DNA of 64,000 nt from Rhodospirillaceae bacterium (GCA_009840595.1 VXNK01000080.1:108280-172279); one strand, 5' to 3'. Counted from the stretch's first letter, positions 1 to 10,542 are shown. Numbers and translations: made by a program. Notes: generated from the letters alone by a model not told the origin.

Positions 1-1878
1 GATGACCACGTCCGGCCGGTTGGAAACGTAGCGCTTCGCCACCTCGCCCAGCTCGTCGGCGTAGAGGCGGCGGTTCAGCTCCCGGAACCAGGCGGCGTAG
101 ATCAACGGCTCCGGCCGGGTCAGCGCCATGGCGCCGTCCCACGCCTTCAACATGTCCAGCACGCGCCGTTGCCGGTCGTCGGCGGGTTCGACTTTCAGCA
201 GCAGCGGCAGGGTGGCGCGGGCGGCAAGGGAGACGTGGTCCGCCTGCATCCGGGCGACCTCGTCCGGCGTGAAGCGCTCTTTCGCCGCCAGCATCTGCGC
301 GATCCGCGCGGCGCGGTAATGGTCGCCCCAGCTTTGCGACAGGAAATAGGGATAGTCGCTGCCGGCGATCCGGTTGTTGGCGTTGATGAGCACGCCGCCC
401 GGCGGGTTGAAGCTCTGCGGCAGCGAATCGAACGGGATGGTGCCGGCGAGCGCGGTCCCGGGATCGGCGCCGTCCTGCGGCAGCCAGCCGGCGCCGGGCC
501 GCTTGCGGATCGGCACGACGCCCGGAACCAGATAGCCGATATTGCCCGCCGTGTCGGCGTAGAGGAAATTCTGGATCGGGCCGATGAACAGGCGCAGCGC
601 GTTCCTGAATTCCGCCCAGTTCCTTGCCTTGTTGATCCCGGCAAAGGCGACGGCGCTGGTGTCGGCGCGGCTCAGCCACGGCGCGCGCAGAACGGCGACG
701 CGCCCGTTCTTTTCCCCGTATTCCCTCAACTCTTCGTTGTAGTCGAGCGCCGGCCCGTTGCGCGATTCGCGGATCGTCAGCCTCACATCGGCGCCGAAGC
801 GGACCTTGATCGTTTCCGTGCGGTACTGGAAGGGGACGGACCTGCCGTCGGCCATGTAGCGGTTCGGGTCGGCCGGATCGAGCTTCTCGAGGATGACGTC
901 GTCGGTATCGATGTAGGTGGTCGTGAGCCCCCACGCGATATGGCCGTTATGGCCCATGATAAGCAGCGGGCCGCCCGGCACCGTGGCGCCGCTCAGCGTC
1001 AGGCCCGGCGCGCTGATATGGGCGACATACCACAGCACCGGCGCGTTCATGCCGAGATGCGGATCGCTCGCCAGGATCGCCGCGCCGGTGGTCGTCCGCC
1101 CGGGGCCGAGCGCCCAGACGTTGGAGGCGCCCCCGCCGCGCACCTCCGCCGGCAGCGCGGCGAGCAGGGCGCCGAAATCCACGCCTTTCAGCAAGCCTTC
1201 CCTGTGCGGCCCGACCGTCACCGGCGCGTCGCCCGGATAGGGCGGGAAGAGCACCGGAAGCGCTTCCTTGCCCGCCTTTTGGACGATCCGGGCGCGCAGC
1301 AGCTCGCCTCGCCAGTCGGTCGAGAGGCGCACCGCCATCAGCTTGCCCCAGACCAGCGTGTCGGCCGGCTTCCAGGGCTCGAATTCCAGGCCGGTCAGGT
1401 TGAATTCCGGCGGCAGCGTACCCTTGCGGGTCTTCAGCCACTGGTTGACCCCGGCGGCATAGGCTTCGAGCATCTTCAGCTGGCCGGGCGCGAGATGCTT
1501 CACGCTGTCCTGCGCCCGCCGGTAGAGGCCGAGGGTGCGGAACAGCCGGTCGGCCCTGAGGCCGGGCGGGCCGATGATCTCTGCCAGCCGCCCCTGCCCG
1601 GCGCGGCGCTGCATTTCCATCTGGAACAGGCGGTCCTGGGCATGGACGTAGCCGAGGGCGAACCAGGCGTCGTTTTCCGTCCCGGCGTAGATGTGCGGGA
1701 TGCCGCGCCGGTCGCGCACGATGCTGACCGGTTTTTCGAGGCCGGCAACCGTCACCGGACCGTCCAGCCGGGGCAGCGAGGTGCGGAACCAGAAGAACAT
1801 GACGACGCCGGCGACCGCCAGCATCAGGACCAGCGTCGCCGCGATCCGCAGGGTCCAGCGGAGTACGGCCCGGATCAT
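1..1878 (-). CDS. Penicillin acylase family protein (truncated at window start, C-terminus missing)
   Basis: Minus-strand frame from ATG at 1878: MIRAVLRWTLRIAATLVLM...GPVTVAGLEKPVSIVRDRRGIPHIYAGTENDAWFALGYVHAQDRLFQMEMQRRAGQGRLAEIIG; N-terminal penicillin acylase motifs; runs off the left edge. Confidence 0.85.
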   Translation of the reverse strand, partial: MIRAVLRWTLRIAATLVLMLAVAGVVMFFWFRTSLPRLDGPVTVAGLEKPVSIVRDRRGIPHIYAGTENDAWFALGYVHAQDRLFQMEMQRRAGQGRLAEIIGPPGLRADRLFRTLGLYRRAQDSVKHLAPGQLKMLEAYAAGVNQWLKTRKGTLPPEFNLTGLEFEPWKPADTLVWGKLMAVRLSTDWRGELLRARIVQKAGKEALPVLFPPYPGDAPVTVGPHREGLLKGVDFGALLAALPAEVRGGGASNVWALGPGRTTTGAAILASDPHLGMNAPVLWYVAHISAPGLTLSGATVPGGPLLIMGHNGHIAWGLTTTYIDTDDVILEKLDPADPNRYMADGRSVPFQYRTETIKVRFGADVRLTIRESRNGPALDYNEELREYGEKNGRVAVLRAPWLSRADTSAVAFAGINKARNWAEFRNALRLFIGPIQNFLYADTAGNIGYLVPGVVPIRKRPGAGWLPQDGADPGTALAGTIPFDSLPQSFNPPGGVLINANNRIAGSDYPYFLSQSWGDHYRAARIAQMLAAKERFTPDEVARMQADHVSLAARATLPLLLKVEPADDRQRRVLDMLKAWDGAMALTRPEPLIYAAWFRELNRRLYADELGEVAKRYVSNRPDVVI

Positions 1879-3074
1879 GCCGGGGCCTCGCCGAATTCCG
1901 CGCGCAGCCGGGCGCCATGCTCGTCCAGCCGCGGCGCCGGCGGCCGGGTCGTCCGGTCCGCGTAGGCCGACATCTTGATCGGCAGGCCGGCGAACGCCAT
2001 CGTGCCGGCGTCGGGATCGTCGATGTTCACAATCATCTTCCGCGCTGCAATGTGGGCATTCCCGAACAGGTCCGGCACGGTGTTGATCGGCCCGCAGGGG
2101 ATGTCCGCCGCTTCCAGCAGGGCATGCCAGTGGTCGCTCGTCCCCGTGGCCAGGACGGCTTCGATCTCCGCTTTCAACGCATCGACATGGGCCAGCCTGT
2201 CGGCAAGGGTCGCAAAGCGCGGATCGTCCGGCCAGTCCGGCCGCCCGACCGTTTCGGAGAAGCGCCGGAACATGTCCTCGTGGCCGGCGGCGACGACGAT
2301 ATGGCCGTCGGCGGTGCGGAAGGCGTCGAACGGCGCAACCGACGGATGCCGGGCGCCGAGCGGGCCGGGCGCGACGCCGGTCGCGCTGTAGCGGGCGACG
2401 GCGTTTTCCAGCAGGGCGACCTGGCTGTCGAGCATGGCGACGTCGACCATCATGCCCTCGCCGGTCCGGTTGCGGTGCTGCAGGGCCGAGACGACGCCGA
2501 GCGCCGTGAACAGCCCGGCCGCGATATCGCCGATCGACATGCCGACGCGGGTCGGCGGGCCGCCGGGATGGCCGGTGATGCTCACGATGCCGCCCATCGC
2601 CTGGACCACCATGTCGTAGGCCGGGCGATGACTGTAGGGTCCGGTCTGGCCGAAGCCGCTGGTCGCGGCATAGACCAGGCGCGGGTTCAGGCCTTTCAAC
2701 GCGTCCCAGCCGTAACCCAGCTTCTCCATCGTGCCGGCGCGGTAGTTCTCGTAGAGCACGTCGGCGCGCCGGAGCATCGCTTCGAAGACCCGGCGGTCGG
2801 CGGCATCCTTGAGATCGAGGACGATCGATTCCTTGCCCCGGTTGAGCGACATGAAATAGGCGCTCTGGCCGGCGACATGGGGCCCGATCTCGCGCGCCGG
2901 GTCACCGCCCGGCGGCTCGACCTTGACGATGCGCGCGCCGAGTTCGCCGAGCAGCATGGTGCCGTAGGGCCCGGCGAGCGCGCGGGTCAGGTCGATCACG
3001 GTAACGCCGGCGAGCGGGCCGGCAAGCGGACCCGCAGCTTCGGGCCGGGCGTCATTTTCCTGGGGTACCGTCAT
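1875..3074 (-). CDS. CaiB/BaiF CoA-transferase family protein
   Basis: MTVPQ...GPLAGVTVIDLTRALAGPYGTMLLGELGARIVKVEPPGGDPARE...; start chosen at 3074 inside the longer ORF; 4-bp overlap with the penicillin acylase start. Confidence 0.9.
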   Translation of the reverse strand: MTVPQENDARPEAAGPLAGPLAGVTVIDLTRALAGPYGTMLLGELGARIVKVEPPGGDPAREIGPHVAGQSAYFMSLNRGKESIVLDLKDAADRRVFEAMLRRADVLYENYRAGTMEKLGYGWDALKGLNPRLVYAATSGFGQTGPYSHRPAYDMVVQAMGGIVSITGHPGGPPTRVGMSIGDIAAGLFTALGVVSALQHRNRTGEGMMVDVAMLDSQVALLENAVARYSATGVAPGPLGARHPSVAPFDAFRTADGHIVVAAGHEDMFRRFSETVGRPDWPDDPRFATLADRLAHVDALKAEIEAVLATGTSDHWHALLEAADIPCGPINTVPDLFGNAHIAARKMIVNIDDPDAGTMAFAGLPIKMSAYADRTTRPPAPRLDEHGARLRAEFGEAPA

Positions 3075-3185
3075 GGGCTTCCCATAACGCGAAGCGGGAG
3101 CGGCCGCCATGCCCTTCGGCGGCAGCCGGCGCCGCGCGGCGGTAGGGCCATTCGATTCGGGCGACAGCCGTGGCATATAGGCGGC

Positions 3186-4181
3186 ATGGACGGCCCCGCA
3201 ACCGCCGCACACGCAATCGCGAATTTCCGGCCGCGCGCGCCCTGGTGGGGCGGCGATCTGCAGACCCTGCGCAACGCGCTGGTCCGCCAGCGCATCGACC
3301 TGTCGCCCTGGCCGGAGGAAACCCTGCGCTTCGACATGCCGGACGGCTCCGGCGACGTCCTGACCGGCAGGCTGGCCGTCCCGCACGGCGCGGCGAACCG
3401 GCCGCTGGTCGTCCTGATCCACGGCCTGACCGGCTGCGAGGACAGCATCCATGTCCGGGCGAGCGCGCGGGCCCTGTTGCAGGCCGGTTTCCCCGCCCTC
3501 CGGCTCAACCTGCGCGGCGCCGGGCCGACCGTCGGCCTGTGCCGCGAACAGTATCACGCCGGCCGCACGGAGGATTTCCGGGCGGTGCTGCGGCAGATCC
3601 CGGACCGGCTCGCCCGCAACGGCCTCGCGGCGGTCGGCTATTCGCTGGGCGGCAGCATGCTGCTCAAATATCTCGGCGAGGAAGGCCGGGCCGCGCCGCT
3701 GCGCGCGGCGGCCGCGGTTTCGGTGCCGATCGATCTTGCGGCGGCCTGCGGCCGGTTCCATCGCGGGCGCAACTGGCTCTACAAGCGCTACCTGCTCGAT
3801 CGCATGAAGCGCGATACGTTCCGCGCACGCGGCGGCCTGCCCGAACGATGGCGCGAGCCGGTGCGGCGGGCGCGGGCGATCCGGGACTACGACGCCGGCT
3901 ACATCGCGCCGCGCTACGGCTTCGGCACCGCGGAGCGCTACTATGCCGAATGCTCGGCGACGCGCTTCATGCCGGCGGTCCGCGTTCCGACACTGATCGT
4001 CCATGCGCGCGACGATCCCTGGATTGCGCCGGAACCCTACGAGCGGTTCGATTGGGCGGGCGCGCCGGCCCTGATCCCCTGCCTGCACGACAGCGGCGGC
4101 CATGTCGGCTTCCACGGCCGCGGCGGCCGGGAGACCTGGCACGACCGGTATATCGCAACGTTCCTGTCGGGCACGGCTTGA
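3186..4181 (+). CDS. Alpha/beta hydrolase, YheT-like
   Basis: LVVLIHGLTGCEDSIHVRA, GYSLGGSMLLKYLGE, catalytic-type DSGGHVGF; 332 codons in frame. Confidence 0.85.
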   Translation: MDGPATAAHAIANFRPRAPWWGGDLQTLRNALVRQRIDLSPWPEETLRFDMPDGSGDVLTGRLAVPHGAANRPLVVLIHGLTGCEDSIHVRASARALLQAGFPALRLNLRGAGPTVGLCREQYHAGRTEDFRAVLRQIPDRLARNGLAAVGYSLGGSMLLKYLGEEGRAAPLRAAAAVSVPIDLAAACGRFHRGRNWLYKRYLLDRMKRDTFRARGGLPERWREPVRRARAIRDYDAGYIAPRYGFGTAERYYAECSATRFMPAVRVPTLIVHARDDPWIAPEPYERFDWAGAPALIPCLHDSGGHVGFHGRGGRETWHDRYIATFLSGTA

Positions 4182-4322
4182 GGGCTGAAGTTTTCGGCCG
4201 GATTCGGCCACGACCCGGCCCGCATCCATTCTCCGCATGGCCTCCACTTGGCCTCCACATGGCCTTGACGCGGTAAGGAATATTCCTTACGACGATGCGC
4301 GGCACAAAAGGGAGCGCCGGTC

Positions 4323-4667
4323 ATGCCGATCATCCACGAAATCGCCACGATGACTGCGAAGGGCCAGATCACCCTGCCCAGGACGGTTCGCCGGGCGCTG
4401 GGGGTCGATGTCGGCGCCAAGGTGGCCTTCGAACTCCGCGAGGACGGACAGATCGTCGTCAGCCGGGCCGACGCCGAGCACGAAGATCCGGCCATCGCCG
4501 CGTTTCTCGACCTGCTCGCCGGCGATATCCGGGCCGGGCGGCACGTTCGGGCGATCCCGGACGATCTGGCGCAGAATATGCTCGAACAGGCGCAACGCGA
4601 GGCGGGACCGGAAGGCGATATCGACGGGGACATCGACGGGGACATCGACGGCGCCGTCGCCCTCTGA
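4323..4667 (+). CDS. prlF: AbrB/SpoVT-fold antitoxin, PrlF-like
   Basis: ATMTAKGQITLPRTVRRALGVDVGAKVAFEL swapped-hairpin motif; stop overlaps start of YhaV-like ORF. Confidence 0.8.
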   Translation: MPIIHEIATMTAKGQITLPRTVRRALGVDVGAKVAFELREDGQIVVSRADAEHEDPAIAAFLDLLAGDIRAGRHVRAIPDDLAQNMLEQAQREAGPEGDIDGDIDGDIDGAVAL

Positions 4668-5110
4668 TGCAGCGCCACGGATGGACGCTGCTGTTCCACG
4701 ATTGCCTCATCGGCCAGTTGCGCAGGCTCCACAGCGCAGCCCAGCGCGCGCAACGAAACGATCCGGCGGGCTTCGCCTCCAATGCGAACGTCAAGTTGTT
4801 CCGTGCCTTGAGCCGGCTGATGCTGGAAGTCATCCCGCAGGATCCGTCCCGGGACGATTACCGCCAGGGCGGCACGCTCGGCCCGCGCTACCGCCATTGG
4901 CGGCGCGCCAGGATCGGCAGGCGGTTCCGATTGTTCTTCCGCTATGACGCGAGGGCGAAGGTCATCGTCTACGCGTGGGTCAACGACCGGTCGACGCTGC
5001 GTTCCTCGGGGAGCAGGGCCGATCCGTACACGGTCTTCGCCAGGATGCTCGCGCGGGGAAATCCGCCCGACGACTGGGCCTCATTGATGAACGAATCCGG
5101 GCAGGACTGA
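4667..5110 (+). CDS. yhaV: YhaV-like type II toxin (ribonuclease)
   Basis: MQRHGWTLLFHDCLIGQLRRL...RYRHWRRARIGRRFRLFFRYDARAKVIVYAWVNDRSTLRSSGSRADPYTVFARMLARGNPPDDW; TGATG overlap with antitoxin. Confidence 0.85.
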   Translation: MQRHGWTLLFHDCLIGQLRRLHSAAQRAQRNDPAGFASNANVKLFRALSRLMLEVIPQDPSRDDYRQGGTLGPRYRHWRRARIGRRFRLFFRYDARAKVIVYAWVNDRSTLRSSGSRADPYTVFARMLARGNPPDDWASLMNESGQD

Positions 5111-5191
5111 GAGTCAGGGAAGTAACCGCCGCCGGACGGTGGCGCGAACCGGTGCGCTGCGCCCGGACGGTTCGGGCTGAGGCAGGAGAGA

Positions 5192-6826
5192 TCAGCCCGC
5201 CGCCCGCTCGCGCAGCCGGAACTTCTGGATCTTGCCGGTCGAGGTCTTGGGCAGTTCGCCGAACACGACGGCGGTCGGGCATTTGTAGTGCGCCAGCCGG
5301 CCGCGGCACCATTCGATGACTTCCGCTTCGGTGAGCGCCGCGCCGGGGCGCAGACCGACGAACGCGCAGGGCGTCTCTTCCCATTTCTCATGCGGCTTGG
5401 CGACCACCGCGGCCTCGGCGATGTCGGGATGGGCGTAAAGCGCCGCCTCGACCTCGATCGACGAGATGTTCTCGCCGCCGGAAATGATGATGTCCTTGGA
5501 GCGGTCGCGGATCTGGACATAGCCGTCGGGATGCCAGACCGCGAGGTCGCCGGTATGGAACCAGCCGCCCCTGAACGCGGCCTCGGTCGCCTTCGGGTTC
5601 TTCAGATAGCCTTTCATGATCGAGTTGCCGCGATGGAGGATCTCGCCCATCGTCACGCCGTCGCGCGGCACCGGCTCCAGGGTTTCCGGATCTGCCACGA
5701 TCATGCCGCCATCCATGGTCGGATAGGCGACGCCCTGGCGCGCCTGCCGCTCGGCCAGCGCGCCGGCGGCAAGACCTTCCCAGTCCTCCTGCCAGGCGCA
5801 ATGGGAACTTGGCCCGAACGCCTCGGTGAGGCCGTAGACGTGGGTCACGTCGAAGCCCAGCTTCGCGATGCCTTCGAGGACCGCGGGCGCCGGTGCAGAA
5901 CCCGCGGTGTACACCTTGACGGACTGATCGAACGGCACCCGGTCCTCCTCAGGCGCGTTGATCAGGGTCGAGAGCACGATCGGCGCGCCGCACATGTGGG
6001 TGACGCCGTTGTCGGCGATGGACTGGAAGATCGCCCGCGCCTCGACCTTGCGCAGGCCGACATGGGTGCCGCCCATGATCGCGACGCTCCACGGGAAGCA
6101 CCAGCCGGCGGCGTGGAACATCGGCAGGGTCCACAGATAGACCGGCCGGTGCGGCATCGCCCAGGTGACCGCGTTGCCGAGCGCCTCCATGTAGGCGCCG
6201 CGGGCGTGGTAGACGACGCCCTTCGGGTCGCCCGTGGTGCCGGAGGTGTAGGACAGCGCGATCGCCTGCCATTCGTCCTCGATGCCGGGCCAGTCGAAAT
6301 CCGGGTCGCCTTCGGCGATCAGCGCCTCATAGTCCAGATCGCCCAGGCGTTTGCCGCCGGGGCCCTCGCTGTCGTCGATGTCGATGACGAGCGGACTGAC
6401 CCTGGCCAGCCCGAGGGCGGCCTCGATTGTCGGCGCAAACTCGGTGTCGGTCAGCAGGACCTTCGCCCCGCCGTGATCGAGGATGAAGGCGATGATCGCC
6501 GCATCGAGCCGGATGTTGAGCGGATTGAGCACGGCGCCGATCATCGGCACGCCGAAATGGGCTTCCAGGCTCTCCGGCGTGTTCGACCCCATGAGCGCGA
6601 CCGTATCGCCCGTGCCGATGCCGCGCTTCGCCAGCGCGCTCGCCAGCCGAACCGAGCGCTCGCGCTGCTCGGCATAGGTGAAGCGCCGGGCGCCGTGGAT
6701 CATCGCGGTCCGGCCGGGATACGCCTCCGCCGCCCGCTCCAGGAAACGGCTCGGGTGCATCGGCATGTAGTTGGCGGGAGTCTTGTCGAGATCGGTCTCG
6801 AACGGGTTCGGGCCGGCGGCGCTCAT
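5192..6826 (-). CDS. Acyl-CoA synthetase (AMP-binding, fatty-acyl-CoA ligase)
   Basis: YTSGTTGDPKGVVYHARG, GWFHTGDLAVWHPDGYVQIRDRSKDIIISGGENISS, PKTSTGKIQKFRLR. Confidence 0.93.
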   Translation of the reverse strand: MSAAGPNPFETDLDKTPANYMPMHPSRFLERAAEAYPGRTAMIHGARRFTYAEQRERSVRLASALAKRGIGTGDTVALMGSNTPESLEAHFGVPMIGAVLNPLNIRLDAAIIAFILDHGGAKVLLTDTEFAPTIEAALGLARVSPLVIDIDDSEGPGGKRLGDLDYEALIAEGDPDFDWPGIEDEWQAIALSYTSGTTGDPKGVVYHARGAYMEALGNAVTWAMPHRPVYLWTLPMFHAAGWCFPWSVAIMGGTHVGLRKVEARAIFQSIADNGVTHMCGAPIVLSTLINAPEEDRVPFDQSVKVYTAGSAPAPAVLEGIAKLGFDVTHVYGLTEAFGPSSHCAWQEDWEGLAAGALAERQARQGVAYPTMDGGMIVADPETLEPVPRDGVTMGEILHRGNSIMKGYLKNPKATEAAFRGGWFHTGDLAVWHPDGYVQIRDRSKDIIISGGENISSIEVEAALYAHPDIAEAAVVAKPHEKWEETPCAFVGLRPGAALTEAEVIEWCRGRLAHYKCPTAVVFGELPKTSTGKIQKFRLRERAAG

Positions 6827-6932
6827 CCGATCCTCCGTTGGCGGCTCATGTTCGCGGCGACCCTAGCCCGGATTTCTCCCCGATGTCATGGCCCGCGGGG
6901 CGCCGGCGGCCCGGATACGGCGGGCGGGCCTC

Positions 6933-7895
6933 TCAGTCCGGCGCGGCCCGGCCGTGCGGGCGCATCAGGTCGAGTTCCGGCCCCTTCGGTACGATGCCGG
7001 TCGGGTTGATGCGCAGCTGGCTGCCGTAATAGTGCCGCTTGATGTGGTCCATGTTCACCGTATCGGCGACGCCGGGCTGCTGGTAGAGGTCGCGCAGGTA
7101 GTTGCCCAGGTTGGGATAGTCCGCGATCCGGCGCTTGTTGCACTTGAAATGGCCGACATAGACGGCGTCGAAGCGCACCAGGGTCGGGAACAGCCGCCAG
7201 TCCGCCTCGGTGATCCGGTCGCCGACCAGATAGCGCTGCCTGCCCAGCCGGGCCTCCAGCTCGTCCAGGGTCGCGAACAGCGCCTCGAATGCCGCCTCGT
7301 AGGCCTCCTGGCTCCGCGCGAAGCCGGTCTTGTACACGCCGTTGTTGACATGCTCGTAAACCGGTTCGTTCACCGCATCGATCTCGCGCTGCAGGGGCGG
7401 CGGATAGAAATCCGGCTCGCCGTCGCCCCAGGCATTGAACGCCGTATTGAGCATCCGGACGATCTCGGACGATTCGTTGTTGACGATGGTCGCTTCCTTG
7501 CGGTCCCACAGCACGGGGACGGACACCCGGCCGGTATAGTCGTCCTTCGCGGCCCCGTAGATGTCGCGCAGATAGCGGGCGCCGTTGACGCCGTCGGGAA
7601 TACAGTCGGGACCGTCGCTGAAATGCCAGCCCTCGTCGCTCATGTGCGGATCGACGACCGATATCGAAACCGCGTCCTCCAGCCGCCGCAGCGCACGAAA
7701 GATCGTCGTGCGGTGCGCCCACGGGCAGGCGTGCGAGACATAGAGGTGATAGCGGCCCGGCTCGGCCGGAAATCCCGACGACCCGTCGGCGGTGACGAAA
7801 TCGCGGAACGACGTGGTCGCCCGCTGGAAGCTGCCGTCGGCTGCGAAGGCGGTTCGCTCTTCCTTGTGCCACACGCCGTCGATCATCACGCCCAT
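6933..7895 (-). CDS. Glutathione S-transferase family / glutathionyl-hydroquinone reductase
   Basis: RYHLYVSHACPWAHRTTIFRALRRLEDAVSISVVDPHM...; YqjG/ECM4-like layout. Confidence 0.88.
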   Translation of the reverse strand: MGVMIDGVWHKEERTAFAADGSFQRATTSFRDFVTADGSSGFPAEPGRYHLYVSHACPWAHRTTIFRALRRLEDAVSISVVDPHMSDEGWHFSDGPDCIPDGVNGARYLRDIYGAAKDDYTGRVSVPVLWDRKEATIVNNESSEIVRMLNTAFNAWGDGEPDFYPPPLQREIDAVNEPVYEHVNNGVYKTGFARSQEAYEAAFEALFATLDELEARLGRQRYLVGDRITEADWRLFPTLVRFDAVYVGHFKCNKRRIADYPNLGNYLRDLYQQPGVADTVNMDHIKRHYYGSQLRINPTGIVPKGPELDLMRPHGRAAPD

Positions 7896-7975
7896 GGTGC
7901 CGTCTCCGAGTGTCTGCGGGCCGGCGCCGCAATGCCCGTGCCGGGCGCGCGGCCGCGGTATGGTGGATTATCCCG

Positions 7976-8995
7976 TCAGACGCCGAAGGTGAAGCGGCTG
8001 CCGAGGTAGGAGCGCACCAGCCGGTCCGGCATCCGCCGCCGCATCGCTTCGATAAAGGACTCTCCGGTGCAGTGCATCGGGATGACCACATCGGGGGCCA
8101 TCTTCTGCAATTCGTCGATGGTGAATTCGATATAGTCGGGCTTCGCCAGGCCGAGGTGGAAGCCGCCGATGACCGCGTGCAGCCTGTCGGTGCCGGCGAC
8201 CGACATGGCGGTGCGCACCGAGTTGACGATTCCGGCATGGCCGCAGGACGAAATCACAACCAGCCCACGGCCGCGCACCAGATAGCAGGTCGCATGTTCC
8301 TCCGGATGGCTGTCGAAGACCAGTTCGCCGCGCCGCTCGGCTTCGCTGAAATGGTCGTGGACCTCGATTTTCGATCCCCCGGTCACCTCCTCGAAGGAGT
8401 CGCGCTCGATGTAGCCGGTGGTGAAGGGGCCCTCGAGCGCTTTGGGGGCCGGGCAGCAGATCGGCGCGACCGCCCGCTCGACCAGCGAATCGCGATCCGG
8501 CGCGCCCCAGTACAGCATGTCCGACTCGCCGCCGGGATTGGGATGCCCGGCCGGAATCCAGCGCACATGAAACGCTTCCTCGGCGCCGACATAGAGCTGC
8601 ATGTCGTCGCGCATGGCGCTGCGGTGCCGGTCCACGAAACCGTCCAGACCGCCGTAATGGTCGCGGTGGCCGTGACTGAGGATCAACCCGTTGAGCCGGC
8701 CCGGCTCGATGTCGAGAAACCCGAAATTGCGGTTCAGGACTTCCGGCGTAAAGCCGAAGTCGAGCAGATACTCCGCGCGCGCGCCACCGGCCCGGGACTC
8801 GAGATGCAGCGAGAGGCCCCATTCTCCGGCCAGCGTCGTCATGTGCCGGCCGGGAACGATCCCGACATTCTCGACGGCGACGTGGGAATGCTCCGTTTTC
8901 GGCAGGAAGAGTTCATGATGGGAATCGACCACAACCCGGACGGACAGGGAGTCGACCACGGGCGCTTCGAACGGAATTTGCTTGTCGCGGCTCAT
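7976..8995 (-). CDS. MBL-fold metallohydrolase
   Basis: GLILSHGHRDHYGGLDGF metal-binding motif, CGHAGIVNSV, IGGFHLG. Confidence 0.85.
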   Translation of the reverse strand: MSRDKQIPFEAPVVDSLSVRVVVDSHHELFLPKTEHSHVAVENVGIVPGRHMTTLAGEWGLSLHLESRAGGARAEYLLDFGFTPEVLNRNFGFLDIEPGRLNGLILSHGHRDHYGGLDGFVDRHRSAMRDDMQLYVGAEEAFHVRWIPAGHPNPGGESDMLYWGAPDRDSLVERAVAPICCPAPKALEGPFTTGYIERDSFEEVTGGSKIEVHDHFSEAERRGELVFDSHPEEHATCYLVRGRGLVVISSCGHAGIVNSVRTAMSVAGTDRLHAVIGGFHLGLAKPDYIEFTIDELQKMAPDVVIPMHCTGESFIEAMRRRMPDRLVRSYLGSRFTFGV

Positions 8996-9142
8996 CGGCT
9001 CTCTCCGTGCCCGGCGCCTTTCGCGCCGAAACGATAGTAGTTCGGCCGCGAACTTCCGGGTAGCGGCAAAATCTTCGGGAGGCGGCTCGCGGCGTGCCGC
9101 ACCGGGCGGGCAGTACGCCGGGCGATACGGCGGACGGTCCGG

Positions 9143-10171
9143 CTATTCCGCAAAGGCGAGTTCGCGGGACACGGTGCAGGTTTCGCGGACGACGAGGCTC
9201 GACGGCAGCACGATGTGCCGGGCCGGACTGTCGGGCTCCTCGATCCGCCGGACCAGCAGCGAAGCGGTGCCGGCGCCCATCTCCTTCCAGGAAACCGTCG
9301 TCGCGCTCAGGGCGGGATGCGCGAGGCTGGCTTCCTCGACATCTTCGGTCCCGATCACCGCGAAATTCCTGCCCGGCAGGAGGCCTTCGCGCTGGAGGCC
9401 GGACGACAGGCCGAGCGCGAGCGCATCGTTGTAGCAGATGGCCGCCGTCGGCTTCGGATCGAGGCCGGCGATCCAGTGTGCTGCTTCGAAGCCCGCCTGC
9501 CGGCTGGGCGCGGAGGGCCGGACGAGCGCCTCGTCGAATTCGATCGATGCCTCTTCGAGAGCGTCCTTGTAGGCCTGAACCCTGTCGCCGAAGCGGTGCA
9601 GGCTCGGATCGCCGCCGATCACGGCGATGCGGCTGTGCCCCGATTGAAGCAGCCGTTCCATGGAAAGGAGGACCGATTGCCGGTCGTCGTTAACGACGCT
9701 GTCGTAGCCGAGTCCGGGAATTGTCCTGGAAACGAATACAATGGGCGGCGGGCCGACATTCCGGAAGCGAAAATCGTCAGCCGTCGATCCGATCGCCGGT
9801 ATAACGATAATCCCGTCGGCATTGTATTCCGTCATTGTGCGGATAAATTTCGATTGCAATTCGACCGATTCGTTACTGTTGCACAGAAAAACCGTCCGCC
9901 CGAAATTTCTTAGCGCTTCCTCCATGGCGGCGAGCAAAGTGCAATAAAACGGATCGGAAATATTGTTGAGAACGATGCCGACGGTATGGGTCCTGGCCGT
10001 CCGCAGCCCGGCGGCGCTGCGCTGATAGACATAGCCGGATTCTTCCAGCGCGGCCTCGACCCGCTCCCGCGTCTTTTGCGAGATTTTCGGGCTGCCGCGC
10101 ATCGCCAGCGAAACGGTGGCGGTCGAGACGCCCAGCAGTTCGGCAATCTGGCTCAGCGTTGGCCTGGACAT
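9143..10171 (-). CDS. LacI-family transcriptional regulator
   Basis: MSRPTLSQIAELLGVSTATVSLAMRGSPKISQKTRERVEAALEESGYVYQ HTH plus periplasmic-binding-like domain. Confidence 0.92.
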   Translation of the reverse strand: MSRPTLSQIAELLGVSTATVSLAMRGSPKISQKTRERVEAALEESGYVYQRSAAGLRTARTHTVGIVLNNISDPFYCTLLAAMEEALRNFGRTVFLCNSNESVELQSKFIRTMTEYNADGIIVIPAIGSTADDFRFRNVGPPPIVFVSRTIPGLGYDSVVNDDRQSVLLSMERLLQSGHSRIAVIGGDPSLHRFGDRVQAYKDALEEASIEFDEALVRPSAPSRQAGFEAAHWIAGLDPKPTAAICYNDALALGLSSGLQREGLLPGRNFAVIGTEDVEEASLAHPALSATTVSWKEMGAGTASLLVRRIEEPDSPARHIVLPSSLVVRETCTVSRELAFAE

Positions 10172-10332
10172 CCTGCTCGCTCCCGTTCGACGAGGAGCCC
10201 CATTGCGCTCGCGCATCGCCTTTTAATGGATTTTCCCGGGTTTCGCGGCCGGCCTTGAGCGGCTTCTGCGTCGCGAAGACTGCTGCCGCCCAGGTTCACG
10301 CTCCGGCGCGAAGCGGCGATGCTTGGGAATAC

Positions 10333-10342
10333 TAATCGATTA
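10333..10342. promoter_or_regulatory. Candidate LacI-family operator (TAATCGATTA)
   Basis: Perfect 10-bp palindrome with central CG in the gap upstream of the LacI-type gene. Confidence 0.35.
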
Positions 10343-10542
10343 ATAATCCCTCACTGGCGGGGATGTTACCGGCGGTACCGCCATCTGGCAACCCATTGCA
10401 CCGTCAAACTAGAATATGCGGGCCGGATCGGGCATTGCCGGCCGGCAAAGGCGCATTTTTTCGGTCCCGCCGATGCTGCAACGAAAGTTGGAACCGGGAT
10501 CGAAGCGTTTACGAAGCAGAACCGGCGCACTGCGGATCCGGG

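Noticed and set aside
169-4181. Long plus-strand ORFs 169-1965 and 1917-4181 (upstream part)
   Set aside because: Antisense to penicillin acylase and CaiB genes; only 3186-4181 (hydrolase) is supported.
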